Shown: positions 1-9,074 of the stretch, piece by piece
How the letters are laid out: the number at the start of each line of letters is the position of its first letter
Numbering within the stretch: the first letter of the stretch is position 1
Assembly (NCBI GenBank): GCA_035344155.1
Contig: DAORAL010000006.1
Coordinates: forward strand, 1-64,000
Length of the DNA stretch: 64,000 nt
Source of the DNA: UBA1845 sp002338715
Lineage (GTDB): Bacteria; Planctomycetota; Phycisphaerae; UBA1845
Reading direction: 5' to 3'
Notes under the pieces: generated by a model
Told to the model about the DNA's origin: nothing
The model's input: only the letters and a program-made list of their open reading frames with translations
Database searches by the model: none
Program-made: the position numbers and the translations under genes

Positions 1-1
1 C

Positions 2-577
2 CAAGCCGCCGACATCGACATCGCGTCGCCGTCAACGCTGGCCAACCGCGCCCGACACCGCGTGCGCCGCCAGAAGCAGGTTCGCGTTGCAGTCGGCACG
101 TCGGTCGGCGTCGCGTTGCTGTTGTTCATTTTCAGTTTCGCGACGAAACCTAATTCCCAAACCGACAATCCGTTGCAAATCGCCAACGTGGAAGACGCCC
201 CGGCCATCCCGATCGAAGCGATGGAGGCCCGGATCGATGCCCTGCGAGCAGAGGCGGATCGACTCGAACAGATCGTCCAAAACAACCGGCATGCCTATCG
301 CAGCCGCGTTCAAACGGCATCGGTCGCATCGCCAAATGCCTCGAAGCAAAACAAGAAACTCACGATTCCCCCGCAACTGCTCATCGAACAGGAAGCCGAA
401 ATCACCGCCCGCGTCATGGTCGAGCAAGCCAACCGCTGGATCACGCAATCGGACAGACGCGACGAAGCGATCCGTTCACTTGAGCGCACCGTCAAACTGT
501 TTCCAAACACGGCGGCGGCTAAGACTGCCCGCGCCCGACTCAACGAAATCAACAACAAATCAGGAGTGACGATATGA
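2..577 (+). CDS. Membrane-anchored coiled-coil protein, 5' end outside the window
   Basis: The frame is open from the first bases of the window, so the gene probably starts upstream; a GTG at 62 is only a fallback start. After an Arg/Lys-rich stretch there is one hydrophobic segment (roughly GVALLLFIFSF, about 12 to 17 codons after that GTG), then a helical region rich in E, R, A and L, and a C-terminal segment (RRDEAIRSLERTVKLFPN) that resembles a single TPR-like hairpin. This suggests a protein with a short cytoplasmic N-terminus, one membrane span and a coiled-coil domain outside. Its stop overlaps the next start (ATGA), so the two are translationally coupled and probably work together. 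The layout resembles membrane anti-sigma-type proteins, but I see no zinc-finger motif in the visible part. Function unknown. Confidence 0.7.
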   Translation, partial: QAADIDIASPSTLANRARHRVRRQKQVRVAVGTSVGVALLLFIFSFATKPNSQTDNPLQIANVEDAPAIPIEAMEARIDALRAEADRLEQIVQNNRHAYRSRVQTASVASPNASKQNKKLTIPPQLLIEQEAEITARVMVEQANRWITQSDRRDEAIRSLERTVKLFPNTAAAKTARARLNEINNKSGVTI

Positions 578-1803
578 ATCTCAAGAAAGCGAACAGCGGC
601 AACTTCGTTTGGAGCCTGGCCGCATGGATGGCGTTGGCATGCCTTGCTCCTATCGCACAGGCCGACGAAGCGGACAGTAACAACGATGCAATCTACAACG
701 AGCCAATGGCGATCGAAAGCTGCGTGATTCGAACCACTTGGGATCAGGGTTCATCGTCGCTGCACCCACAGGTCATCGAGGCCTTGTTGCAGTCATCTGG
801 CGTATGGGGAAGGGCCGTTGAAGAAGTATTTGGTGACGGAAAGTCCGGACGGCTGGTTCATTTGGAAGCGCGGCTTGAAACGCTCAACGTCAGTGAGTCG
901 AAGCACATCGGCGGTGATTCGCTGGTCACGCTCGTTGCGCGGTTGGAGGTTGAAGTCCAGACTGCGGACGGTCATTCCGAGCGAGCAAAGACCAAGATTC
1001 TGCTGAAACGCGTGTGTGATTTGCTTCAGAAATCGCTGGTCGAATTCTCCGAAGCAACAATCATGGAACAACACGAGCGTAAAGCCCAACTCGAAGCCGA
1101 ATTGAATCAGGCACGAACCGAATTCCACAAGATCATGACCGAGCGCCAGGCGTTTCGCGAGAAGAACAACGTCAGCGATCCCACCTATCGAAATCTCGTC
1201 AACCTGCTCGACAGTCTGGCACATGACAGAGACAAAATGGAACTGGAACGATCCGTCTTTCAGGCACGGCGTGACGCGATGCAGGAACAAGTCGCCAGAC
1301 TCTCCAAGGAAGCCACGCAGGAACCCGTCGAAAAGCCCGTCGTTGAACAACTCAGGAAGATCGTCGCCATTCGACAGGAGGCGCTTCAGAAAACAGAGGA
1401 CATGGCCCAAACTGGAAGGATCTCACACAGCGAACTCGATGCGATCCGAGTGGAAGTCGCCCAAGCCCAAGCCGAACTCGCCCGGGCAGAGGAAGATGCC
1501 CAACGGGATTTTGCCGCACGAATGCATGAAATGGGAGGCAACTTCATCGTCGACATGAATCACGAGTTAACCCGGATGGCCATCGACGAAGCCGACATGG
1601 AAGCCAAGTACAAAGCCACGGTCGAACGGATGCACAACGTGCGTGAAGCGCTGAAAGTGTCCGAAGAATTTGAACTGCTCGGCGGCAAACGTCTCGACAT
1701 CGCCCGAAGCCGACTTGAAGACGTCCAGCGCAATCTCGCCGAAATCGAACGGCGCATCGAAACAACCGTGCGCCCCAAGATGACCATCATCGGCATGAAT
1801 TAA
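574..1803 (+). CDS. Secreted coiled-coil protein of unknown function
   Basis: The protein has 409 residues. Residues 1-30 form a signal peptide (basic start, hydrophobic core with LAAWMALACLA, probable cleavage after AQA). Residues 35-150 are a mixed alpha/beta head, and about 160-400 are almost entirely charged helix rich in E, R, A, Q and L, typical of long periplasmic coiled coils. No enzyme motif is visible. The start ATG overlaps the stop of the upstream membrane protein by ATGA, so the two are made together; a plausible reading is an envelope complex in which the upstream protein is the membrane anchor. A strong terminator follows at 1861-1898, closing the transcription unit. Confidence 0.8.
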   Translation: MNLKKANSGNFVWSLAAWMALACLAPIAQADEADSNNDAIYNEPMAIESCVIRTTWDQGSSSLHPQVIEALLQSSGVWGRAVEEVFGDGKSGRLVHLEARLETLNVSESKHIGGDSLVTLVARLEVEVQTADGHSERAKTKILLKRVCDLLQKSLVEFSEATIMEQHERKAQLEAELNQARTEFHKIMTERQAFREKNNVSDPTYRNLVNLLDSLAHDRDKMELERSVFQARRDAMQEQVARLSKEATQEPVEKPVVEQLRKIVAIRQEALQKTEDMAQTGRISHSELDAIRVEVAQAQAELARAEEDAQRDFAARMHEMGGNFIVDMNHELTRMAIDEADMEAKYKATVERMHNVREALKVSEEFELLGGKRLDIARSRLEDVQRNLAEIERRIETTVRPKMTIIGMN

Positions 1804-1860
1804 TCGCCATCGACACAAACCCACCATCCGCCGGAACACACACCCCGGCGACCACACAGT

Positions 1861-1898
1861 GGGCACACCCATTTGACGCAATGGGTGTGCCCGTTTTT
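1861..1898 (+). terminator. Rho-independent terminator
   Basis: An 11-bp perfect stem (GGGCACACCCA at 1861-1871 pairing with 1882-1892) closes a 10-nt loop and is followed by a G and five T residues. It lies 58 bases after the stop of the secreted coiled-coil gene, and nothing else is close enough to be served. Confidence 0.9.
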
Positions 1899-1972
1899 CA
1901 TGCACCCCACCCACTCGCGACTTTCCACATACGCCCAACACGTTATCATGGGGCCACAATCGGCGGTGCGTA

Positions 1973-2656
1973 TTGAAGATCGAAAGCGAAGTGGTGCCCA
2001 TGGGCGAAAAAGACGTTCACATCAAAGTATTCAACGATCCGTTCTATGCTGAAAATGGAATGGTGATTTCAATCGGCTCGGCGGCTGGTTGCTGGATCGT
2101 CGATCCGGGTCTGCCACCGCAGGGCGAAGAGATTGTCGCGTTTATCGCCGACAAGAAACTCCAACCTGAAAAGCTTGTATTAACGCATGCCCATGGCGAT
2201 CACATCGCGGGCGTCGATATGGTGCGGGAAGCGTTTCCCGAAATCCCCATGTACCTCGCCGAGGGGGAGTGGCCGCTGCTGACCGACGCGCACGAAAATT
2301 TGTCGGCACAGTACGGCGGCGGCACCGTCGTCAAGCACGCGACCGCGTTGGACCTGGCATACGGGGATGAACTTTCGCTGGGCGACACGGTATGGAAAGC
2401 GCTCGACGTTTCCGGCCACTCGCCCGCGGGCAGAGCGATCTACTGCGAAAGTTTGAAACTCGCCATCGTCGGTGATGCGGTCTTCGCCGGCAGCATCGGC
2501 CGCACCGACTTTCACCACAGCGACGGCGAACGATTGATCCGAAATATCAAGGTGAACATCCTCTCTCTCCCCGACGACACCACGCTGATTCCCGGGCACG
2601 GACCCGCGACGACGGTCGGTCAGGAACGCGTCACCAACCCCTACCTGCAAGGTTGA
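1973..2656 (+). CDS. MBL-fold metallohydrolase (glyoxalase II-like)
   Basis: Metallo-beta-lactamase fold hydrolase of 227 residues. The metal site is complete: HAHGDH (the HxHxDH motif), a histidine in DVSGHSPAG, the bridging aspartate in VGDAVFAGS, and a C-terminal PGHGP. The GRTD motif after the aspartate is typical of YcbL/glyoxalase II-like thioester hydrolases. The substrate cannot be read from sequence. The start is uncertain: TTG at 1973 is the longest frame, and GTG 1991 or ATG 2000 would also keep the domain. The stop codon overlaps the TTG of the following glycosyltransferase by 4 nt, suggesting coupling, although the functional link between them is unclear. Confidence 0.85.
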   Translation: MKIESEVVPMGEKDVHIKVFNDPFYAENGMVISIGSAAGCWIVDPGLPPQGEEIVAFIADKKLQPEKLVLTHAHGDHIAGVDMVREAFPEIPMYLAEGEWPLLTDAHENLSAQYGGGTVVKHATALDLAYGDELSLGDTVWKALDVSGHSPAGRAIYCESLKLAIVGDAVFAGSIGRTDFHHSDGERLIRNIKVNILSLPDDTTLIPGHGPATTVGQERVTNPYLQG

Positions 2657-3429
2657 TCGTTCTGATATCCACGCCAAACAACCCGCAAACGCACGATTCG
2701 ATTCTGGCGACGACGGCGGTTATCATCCCGGCGCTCAATGAATCCGCCAACATGGCCATCCTCCTGCCGCAACTGGTCGAACTGGGAGTCGGAGCGATTC
2801 TGCTTTGCGACAACGGTTCGACCGACGACACAGCCAGGCAGGCTTCAATTCATGGTGCGACCATCGTCGTCCATCAACCCACCCGCGGTTACGGAGCCGC
2901 CTGCTATGCCGGCATGGAAGCGCTGATCCACCTGCCGAATTCAAGTCAATTCGATGTCGTCGCGTTTCTCGATGCCGACCTAGCCGACGACGTCTCACTC
3001 TTGCCGCGACTTGTTGATCCGATTTGCAGCGGCGATGCGGATTTCGTGATCGGTGCGCGAGCCCCCAAACATCGCGAACCGGGTTCGATGTCGCTTCCGC
3101 AGATTTTTGGCAACTGGCTCGCGACGTTTCTGATTCGCCTCGGCTGGGGTCACCGCTACCGCGACCTCGGTCCGTTTCGGGCCATCCGCCGCAAGTGTCT
3201 TTATCGAATGCAGATGCAGGACCGCGCGTTCGGCTGGACGGTGGAGATGCAGATCAAAGCCGTCGAACAGAACCTGCGAATCCGCGAGATCGAAGTCCCC
3301 TACTTCAAGCGCCGGGGCAAATCCAAAATCAGCGGGACGGTGCGCGGTGTGTTCCTTGCCGGGTATTGGATTCTCAGTACATGCGCCCGTTTGTGGATGA
3401 CCAAACGGCGACGTCGAAACGCAAGTTAA
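2653..3429 (+). CDS. Family 2 glycosyltransferase, polyprenyl-phosphate type
   Basis: GT-A fold glycosyltransferase of about 258 residues. It shows the nucleotide-binding start TAVIIPALNES, CDNGSTDDTA, the metal-binding DxD-like FLDADLADD, VIGAR, and the acceptor-side signatures YRDLGPFRAIRR and YFKRRGKSKISG. The last two are common in DPM1/UDP-glucose:polyprenyl-phosphate type transferases that make lipid-linked sugar donors on the cytoplasmic membrane face. A short hydrophobic stretch near the C-terminus (VFLAGYWILS) could touch the membrane. The TTG start at 2653 overlaps the upstream stop; the true start may lie a few codons later because the first 15 residues precede the domain. The sugar specificity is not determinable here. 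Confidence 0.85.
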   Translation: MIVLISTPNNPQTHDSILATTAVIIPALNESANMAILLPQLVELGVGAILLCDNGSTDDTARQASIHGATIVVHQPTRGYGAACYAGMEALIHLPNSSQFDVVAFLDADLADDVSLLPRLVDPICSGDADFVIGARAPKHREPGSMSLPQIFGNWLATFLIRLGWGHRYRDLGPFRAIRRKCLYRMQMQDRAFGWTVEMQIKAVEQNLRIREIEVPYFKRRGKSKISGTVRGVFLAGYWILSTCARLWMTKRRRRNAS

Positions 3430-3573
3430 CCGACGGTCCATCGAGCCTCGCCAATCGCCACTTCTTCGTTTTCACTTTTTGCAAAGAAATTCTGAGATTT
3501 CCGCTTGCACCTCACGTTGCGTGATGTTGTACGCTTCTCATCGAACGGAATTCAGACGCAAGGAAACTCAGCA

Positions 3574-4338
3574 ATGGAATCGGTCAAGATCTGGAAAGTC
3601 GGCGAAATCGCGAATCTGACGGGCGTGTCCATCCGAACGCTGCATCACTACGACGAAATCGGTTTGCTGCCCCCATCGCATCGCAGCGGAGCCGGTCATC
3701 GATTGTACACCGAGTCCGACGTTCAGCGCCTTCAGTGCATTCTGTCGCTGCGAGAGCTCGGCTTTTCGCTCGAACAAACGGCGAAGCTGCTGGACTCGGC
3801 GGAGTGCTCGCCCCGGCAGGTGATTGAGATGCACCGCGCTCATCTGCGCGAATTGAACGAACGGCAGATCAAGCTATTGGGTCGATTGGACCAGCTTCAC
3901 GTGAAATTGGTTGAGGCGGAATCATCCGACATCAACGACCTATTCAAGTTAATCATGGAGATTGAAATGATGGAAACGTTTAAGGAATGCTACACAACCG
4001 AACAACTCGAATCGCTTGAAAAGCGGAGGCGTGAGGTTGGCCCCGAGCGCATCGAGCAAGTTCAAAACGAATGGCACGAACTGATCGGCTTGGTGCGCAA
4101 TGAAATGGATGCCGGCACCGATCCCACCGAACCACACGTTCAAAAACTGGCCAAACGTTGGATGGGGCTCGTCGCGGAATTCACCGGCGGCCGCAAGGAT
4201 ATCGAAGAATCACTTGGGAAAGTTTACAAGAAAGATCCCAATGCAGCCGCCAAGCACGGTTTCGACATCGACGCGGCGATGATGCAATACGTCGGCAAGG
4301 CGTGGGCCGCGCACAACGATCCATCTGCCAGCGCATAA
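3574..4338 (+). CDS. MerR-family regulator with TipAS-like effector domain
   Basis: The protein has 254 residues. The N-terminal winged helix is classical MerR (VGEIANLTGVSIRTLHHYDE, then GLLPPS, GAGHRLY). A dimerisation helix follows, and residues about 120-250 resemble the TipAS antibiotic-recognition domain (four-helix, globin-like). The ATG at 3574 is preferred over the longer TTG frame from 3505, because AGGAAA lies upstream at good spacing and MerR domains begin within a few residues of this methionine. Such proteins twist promoters with long spacers and activate on ligand binding. No obvious target gene is adjacent: the neighbour downstream is convergent. Confidence 0.9.
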   Translation: MESVKIWKVGEIANLTGVSIRTLHHYDEIGLLPPSHRSGAGHRLYTESDVQRLQCILSLRELGFSLEQTAKLLDSAECSPRQVIEMHRAHLRELNERQIKLLGRLDQLHVKLVEAESSDINDLFKLIMEIEMMETFKECYTTEQLESLEKRRREVGPERIEQVQNEWHELIGLVRNEMDAGTDPTEPHVQKLAKRWMGLVAEFTGGRKDIEESLGKVYKKDPNAAAKHGFDIDAAMMQYVGKAWAAHNDPSASA

Positions 4339-4396
4339 GTGCCGGCGCAGATACCGGGTCGGAATTCAAGAGTGGAGCGTGCGCGCGAACTTGACG

Positions 4397-4864
4397 CTAG
4401 TCGTCATCGTCGCCATGCAACCCGATTTCTTTTTCAAAGATAACCAGGTTGTTCTGGCGATCCGCATCGAAGCGAATGCCGACGATGTCGAAGTTCTGTC
4501 GAATGCACATCTGCAGGACTGCGCGATGCTGATTGTGGCACTCCATGCGGACATCGTGGTAGCCATGATCGCGCGCCCAGGCCTGCTCCGCTTCGCAAAG
4601 CTGCGACGCGATACCCAGGCGACGAAAATCGGGAAGCACACCCACCAGCCAATTGAACCAAGTGGACGGTTTCAATTCGAATCCGCTCAGAAATCCGACC
4701 GGTCGATGATCGACTTCGGCGATCAGATTGAGCAGGCTGCATCGGCCCTTGAAGCGACGTTCAAAAAATGCGACGTCGCGTTTTGGCGCAAACACCTGGT
4801 TATACAACTCAGTGATGAGCGTGGTCTCGGTGGGCCCGACCATGATGATGTCTGCATTTGCCAT
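4397..4864 (-). CDS. GNAT-family N-acetyltransferase
   Basis: The protein has 155 residues with the GNAT core. The acetyl-CoA pyrophosphate loop is FRRLGIASQL (R/Q-x-x-G-x-A), preceded by the beta-4 strand WLVGVLPDF, and a C-terminal strand pair follows. The substrate is unknown. The second in-frame ATG (4864) is chosen because AGGGG lies 9 nt upstream of it, whereas it would abut the first ATG at 4873. The C-terminus ends in an acidic run (HGDDDD). The gene is convergent with the MerR regulator and stands alone on this strand. Confidence 0.85.
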   Translation of the reverse strand: MANADIIMVGPTETTLITELYNQVFAPKRDVAFFERRFKGRCSLLNLIAEVDHRPVGFLSGFELKPSTWFNWLVGVLPDFRRLGIASQLCEAEQAWARDHGYHDVRMECHNQHRAVLQMCIRQNFDIVGIRFDADRQNNLVIFEKEIGLHGDDDD

Positions 4865-5164
4865 AGTTCTCATCCCCTGCTTGGATTCTCACCATCCGGG
4901 TGGGAATCGCTAGGGTACTATTCCCCTCGCAACCATTATAGATTGCGACGAGGCGGTATTCTCGCCGATCCGCCATTGCACTTGCAACTGGCATGCCGAC
5001 AGAATTTCGGCATAACGGATCGGTTTCCACTGCAAGTATAGACTTCACAAAAGCCAAGTGAAGCAGGACCGGTAATAAATTGTCCAAAGCGCATTCTGGC
5101 TGACTTGATGGCGCACCGAACGTTATTTGGGCCGCAAACGCTTTCAGTCATTCCAAACGCCGAG

Positions 5165-6535
5165 TTACTTTCGTTGCGGTTGGGCAAATGTAACAACGCT
5201 GCGGTGTCCGTCGGCATCGACCGCGCGCACCCCGAAAAAGAAGTTGTCCTTTGAACGTTCGACCGTAATACGATCGACCTTGCCGACTGGTTCGAAACCC
5301 TCCCACGCCGACGCAGTCGTCTTTCGCCAGACCAGTTCGTAACCCGCCAAATCGTTTTCCTTGTTCGCATCCCACGCGATGGTCGTCCGCGGGTCAAGCT
5401 TGTCCAAAACAATCCGGACATTGTCGGGTCGAGCCGGCGCCCTTGCGAGACTCGCCAGCGCCGCGACGTTCGTCCTTGTTACATTGCCAAGATAATCAAA
5501 GTCCACGAACTCGGGCAGATCGCCATACTGCACCCCGTCATCCGTCCGCACGTTCTGATGCTGATGGCGATAGTCTTCATTCATCTCCGTCACGCGAACG
5601 GCTGGAAAACCCGCTCGCGAAAACGACGTGTGGTCACCGCCCCGCATCAATCGATCACGACGAAACATCAGCTCGGCGTCAAACCCGTCGACATACCCGG
5701 CGCAGCAGTCCGCGACATAGCGGGCCAGTTGCCGAGCCGGAGCGTCGTTCTCGCTTCCGGTGGCCAGTCTCATCCGCGCTTGTTCCGCCGTTTCGATTTC
5801 GGGTACGCCTTCCGAAAACACCCGAACATGCTTGTCATCGCGGACGCCCAACTGCGACAGCGAATTGCCCACGATGTCGTTCGTCAGCATCCCCGCGATG
5901 TTTGTGCCCTTCGACTTGTACCCCTCGGCCAAGTGTTTTGAACCGTAAAGACCCTGCTCTTCCGCGCCCACAGCCGCAAACACAATCGTTGCGTCGAACT
6001 CGTATTTGCTCATCACGCGCGCCGCTTCGAGGACAGCCGCCACACCGCTCGCGTCATCGTTGGCCCCCGGTGCATCACACTCGGAATCGGTCGGGTCGCT
6101 GCAGATCGAATCGTAATGCCCGCTGACCACATAAACGCGGTCAACAGATTCGGGCTGGGTGCCCTTCAACATGGCGACGACGTTGACAATCTCAACGGGC
6201 TTGGTGATTCGGCGGGACGGTGGTGCATCGGTGTACGAATCGAGGCTGACGGTCATGCGCCCGCCGGTGTTCGCGGCGATTTTCTCGAATTCCGCCTGAA
6301 TCCAGCCGCGGGCAGCACCGATGCCGCGCGTCGGATGATCGGTGGCGCTTTCCGTCTGACGCGTGCCGAACCCAACCAACGTGCGCACGTCGGCTTCCAG
6401 CCTTTCCGACGACACTTCGGTCATCATCTTCTTGATGACTGGATCAAGTTGTGCCGCTGATTCGGCCAGCGCCGGCGTGCAGACGACCGCCACCGACAAT
6501 ACCACCCATCGCAGCGATCGATTGCATCCCCGCAT
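5165..6535 (-). CDS. Secreted M28-family zinc aminopeptidase with C-terminal FN3-like domain
   Basis: The protein has 456 residues. Residues 1-24 are a signal peptide ending in ALA. The peptidase domain carries all five expected zinc ligands and catalytic residues of family M28: H140 (VSGHYDS), D160 (GANDDASG), E192/E193 (GAEEQG), D220 (NDIVG) and H302 (GGDHTSF). About residues 365-450 form a beta-rich fibronectin type III-like module (PARPDNVRIVL, TTIAWDAN, YELVWR). It probably removes N-terminal residues from peptides in the periplasm or outside the cell. The ATG sits 4 nt after the acs stop, so the two are cotranscribed and this gene depends on acs expression. Confidence 0.92.
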   Translation of the reverse strand: MRGCNRSLRWVVLSVAVVCTPALAESAAQLDPVIKKMMTEVSSERLEADVRTLVGFGTRQTESATDHPTRGIGAARGWIQAEFEKIAANTGGRMTVSLDSYTDAPPSRRITKPVEIVNVVAMLKGTQPESVDRVYVVSGHYDSICSDPTDSECDAPGANDDASGVAAVLEAARVMSKYEFDATIVFAAVGAEEQGLYGSKHLAEGYKSKGTNIAGMLTNDIVGNSLSQLGVRDDKHVRVFSEGVPEIETAEQARMRLATGSENDAPARQLARYVADCCAGYVDGFDAELMFRRDRLMRGGDHTSFSRAGFPAVRVTEMNEDYRHQHQNVRTDDGVQYGDLPEFVDFDYLGNVTRTNVAALASLARAPARPDNVRIVLDKLDPRTTIAWDANKENDLAGYELVWRKTTASAWEGFEPVGKVDRITVERSKDNFFFGVRAVDADGHRSVVTFAQPQRK

Positions 6536-6539
6536 TCCC

Positions 6540-8489
6540 TTATTCCTCAGTCCGCAAGTTGGAGATCACCGAGAAGTCTTCCAGCGTGGTTGTGTCGCCT
6601 TTAACCTCACCGCTCGTGGCCAACTCCTTGAGCAGCCGGCGCATGATCTTGCCGGATCGCGTCTTGGGTAGCGCCTCGGTGAAACGCATTTGATCGGGTT
6701 TGGCGATCGCGCCGATTTCCTTGGTCACGTGGGCGGCGAGTTCATCCTTGAGATCCGGAGTCGGTTCTACACCGCCGATCAGCGTCACAAATGCGGCCAA
6801 CCCCTGCCCTTTGATCTCATGCGGCATGCCCACGACCGCCGCTTCCGCCACCTTCGGGTGCGACACCAACGCCGACTCGACTTCCATCGTGCCCAACCGA
6901 TGACCCGACACGTTGATCACGTCATCAACGCGACCCATCAGCCAGAAGTATCCATCCTCGTCGCGCTGCGATGCGTCGGACGTAAAGTACATGCCCGGAT
7001 ACTTCGACCAGTACTGTTCGCTGAAACGATTCGGATCGCCATAGATCCCGCGAAGCATTCCGGGCCAGGGCTTCCGCACGCTCAGATACCCGCCTTGGTG
7101 TGGGCCTTGTTCCTTTCCTTCGTCATCAAGGACAGCCGCGTCGATGCCAAAGAACGGTCGCGTCGCGCTGCCCGGTTTCGTCTTGGTCATGCCCGGCAGC
7201 GGCGTAAGGATGATCCCGCCCGTTTCAGTCTGCCAATAGGTGTCAACGATCGGACATTTTTCACGGCCGATGACAGTGTGATACCAGATCCATGCCTCCG
7301 GATTGATCGGCTCGCCGACCGTTCCGAGGATCTTGAGCGATGAAAGATCGCAACGGTCGGGATATTCGCGACCTTGTTTCATAAACGCGCGGATCGCGGT
7401 CGGCGCGGTGTAAAACTTCGTCACCTTGTGCTTCTCAACGAGTCGCCAAAAGCGATCCCAATCCGGATGGTTCGGCGCGCCTTCGTACATCATCGTCGTC
7501 ACGCCGTTCTGCAAAATGCCATAGACGATGTAGCTGTGACCGGTGATCCAACCGATGTCAGCCGTGCACCAATAAACGTCATCAGGCTTGAGATCGAACA
7601 CGTATTTCGACGTCAGTTGCGTGTAGATCATGTAGCCAGCCGTCGTGTGCATGATGCCCTTGGGCTTGCCGGTGGTGCCCGAAGTGTAGAGGATAAAAAG
7701 CAGGTCTTCAGAATCGCACTGTTCGGCAGGACAGTCGTCGGAAGCGTTGGCCATCACGTCATCCCACCAGACGTCGCGCCCCTCCTTCATCGTAATATCG
7801 CTTTCGGTTCGCTTCAGCACGACGACGGTCTCGATGATGCTGCACAGTTCGGTGGCGTCATCGACGTTTTGCTTGAGAGGGACGACTTTTCCGCGACGCC
7901 AACCGCCATCCGCGGTGATCACGATCTTGCTCGACGCATCTTCGACTCGGTCGGCGATGGCGGCTGCACTGAATCCACCGAAGATGATGCTGTGCGGCGC
8001 GCCGATGCGGGCGCACGCCAACATGGCGATGGTCAGTTCGGGCACCATCGGCATGTAAATGGTGACGCGGTCGCCCTTCTTGACCCCAAGCGACTTGAGG
8101 GCGTTGGCGAACTTGCAGACTTCGGTGAGCAGTTCGCGATAGGTGTAGGTCTTCGTATCGCCCGGCTCCCCTTCCCAGAGAATCGCCGGATGGTCACCTC
8201 GACCGTCATTGATCTGCTTGTCGAGGCAGTTGAAGCAAACGTTGGTCTTGCCGCCGACGAACCACTTGGCGTTGGGCGCATCCCATTCGAGGACCTTGGT
8301 GTACGGCGCGAACCAATGGAACCCCTGAGCCACCTCGTCCCAGAAGCCTTCCGGGTCCTCGACCGACCGTTTGTACTGGCGGTTGTACTCGGCCAGGTCG
8401 TTGATGTGGGCCTGCCTGGCCAATTCCGCCGGCGGAGGGAAGGTTCGGTTTTCATGCAAGATCGATTCGATACCGTGGTTGGCCGTCAT
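6540..8489 (-). CDS. acs: Acetyl-CoA synthetase (AMP-forming)
   Basis: The protein has 649 residues, normal for bacterial Acs (about 650). The N-terminal ACAS domain is followed by the adenylate-forming core with the P-loop-like YTSGTTGKPKG, the acetyl-pocket tryptophan in YWQTETGG, the adenine-binding GRVDDVIN hinge, and the C-terminal PKTRSGK whose lysine is the usual reversible acetylation site. It converts acetate, ATP and CoA to acetyl-CoA through acetyl-AMP. It is the first gene of a two-gene unit with the M28 peptidase; a long upstream region (8490-9074) separates it from a divergent gene and presumably holds its promoter. Confidence 0.97.
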   Translation of the reverse strand: MTANHGIESILHENRTFPPPAELARQAHINDLAEYNRQYKRSVEDPEGFWDEVAQGFHWFAPYTKVLEWDAPNAKWFVGGKTNVCFNCLDKQINDGRGDHPAILWEGEPGDTKTYTYRELLTEVCKFANALKSLGVKKGDRVTIYMPMVPELTIAMLACARIGAPHSIIFGGFSAAAIADRVEDASSKIVITADGGWRRGKVVPLKQNVDDATELCSIIETVVVLKRTESDITMKEGRDVWWDDVMANASDDCPAEQCDSEDLLFILYTSGTTGKPKGIMHTTAGYMIYTQLTSKYVFDLKPDDVYWCTADIGWITGHSYIVYGILQNGVTTMMYEGAPNHPDWDRFWRLVEKHKVTKFYTAPTAIRAFMKQGREYPDRCDLSSLKILGTVGEPINPEAWIWYHTVIGREKCPIVDTYWQTETGGIILTPLPGMTKTKPGSATRPFFGIDAAVLDDEGKEQGPHQGGYLSVRKPWPGMLRGIYGDPNRFSEQYWSKYPGMYFTSDASQRDEDGYFWLMGRVDDVINVSGHRLGTMEVESALVSHPKVAEAAVVGMPHEIKGQGLAAFVTLIGGVEPTPDLKDELAAHVTKEIGAIAKPDQMRFTEALPKTRSGKIMRRLLKELATSGEVKGDTTTLEDFSVISNLRTEE

Positions 8490-9074
8490 GGCAGTAACCT
8501 CTATTGAAGTTCAATCGTAAGGGGCTTGGCTTTGCGTCAAACCAAAAGAACGCAAAAAGGGTTCGAATAACAATAATGCCAAAACGGATTGGTACAAGTT
8601 AGGACCAAAAAGAAGTCGGATTTTGGGCTGGCCCGCGGCCTGAACAGCCCCTGGGTCCAACCCAATCGGGGCGTCAAATGGAACCGGCGGTCGACACATC
8701 CACCGGGCTTCGTTCAAGTGCAACTTGCGGACTTTGGAACAATCGTAAACCTCACCTTTAAGGTTCAAGTCTGTGGACGATCCGGTCACTTGCAACCTCG
8801 CAAAATAAGAATTGGTTATTGCATGAATTTCTGGGTCTTTTGTATAGACACGGAACCCTTGGTTTTGGTACTTTTCTGGCGTTGCCCAATAGGGGAAGGG
8901 CGACGGAGCCAAGCCAGTCCTGGTTGATGGCGTCACTCCAATTTGAGAGAGATTCGAGAGAGAGAGTAAGCGATTTGCGAATCGTTCTGTGTATGCGTGG
9001 CAATGTGCCGCGGACACAGTGCTCTGTGATCTGAGTTCTTGAATCGAGAAGCTCACTTTGGAGGACGGAAACCG
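8490..9074. other. Non-coding divergent promoter region between acs and a PEP-CTERM gene
   Basis: This stretch of 585 bases separates two divergently transcribed genes. The short open frames in it have no recognisable protein character. Close to the right-hand gene there is a purine-rich GAGAGAGA tract (about 8953-8965) that may belong to its untranslated leader. I see no convincing sigma-54 site, riboswitch or terminator. Confidence 0.5.

Noticed and set aside
7374..8507. 377-codon plus-strand open frame opposite acs
   Set aside because: It lies entirely antisense to the strongly conserved acetyl-CoA synthetase; its translation is Arg/Val/Asp/His-rich with no domain, as expected for a shadow of a GC-rich gene.
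8511..9056. 181-codon minus-strand frame upstream of acs
   Set aside because: No homology-like features, unusual amino-acid composition, and it would occupy the divergent promoter region.
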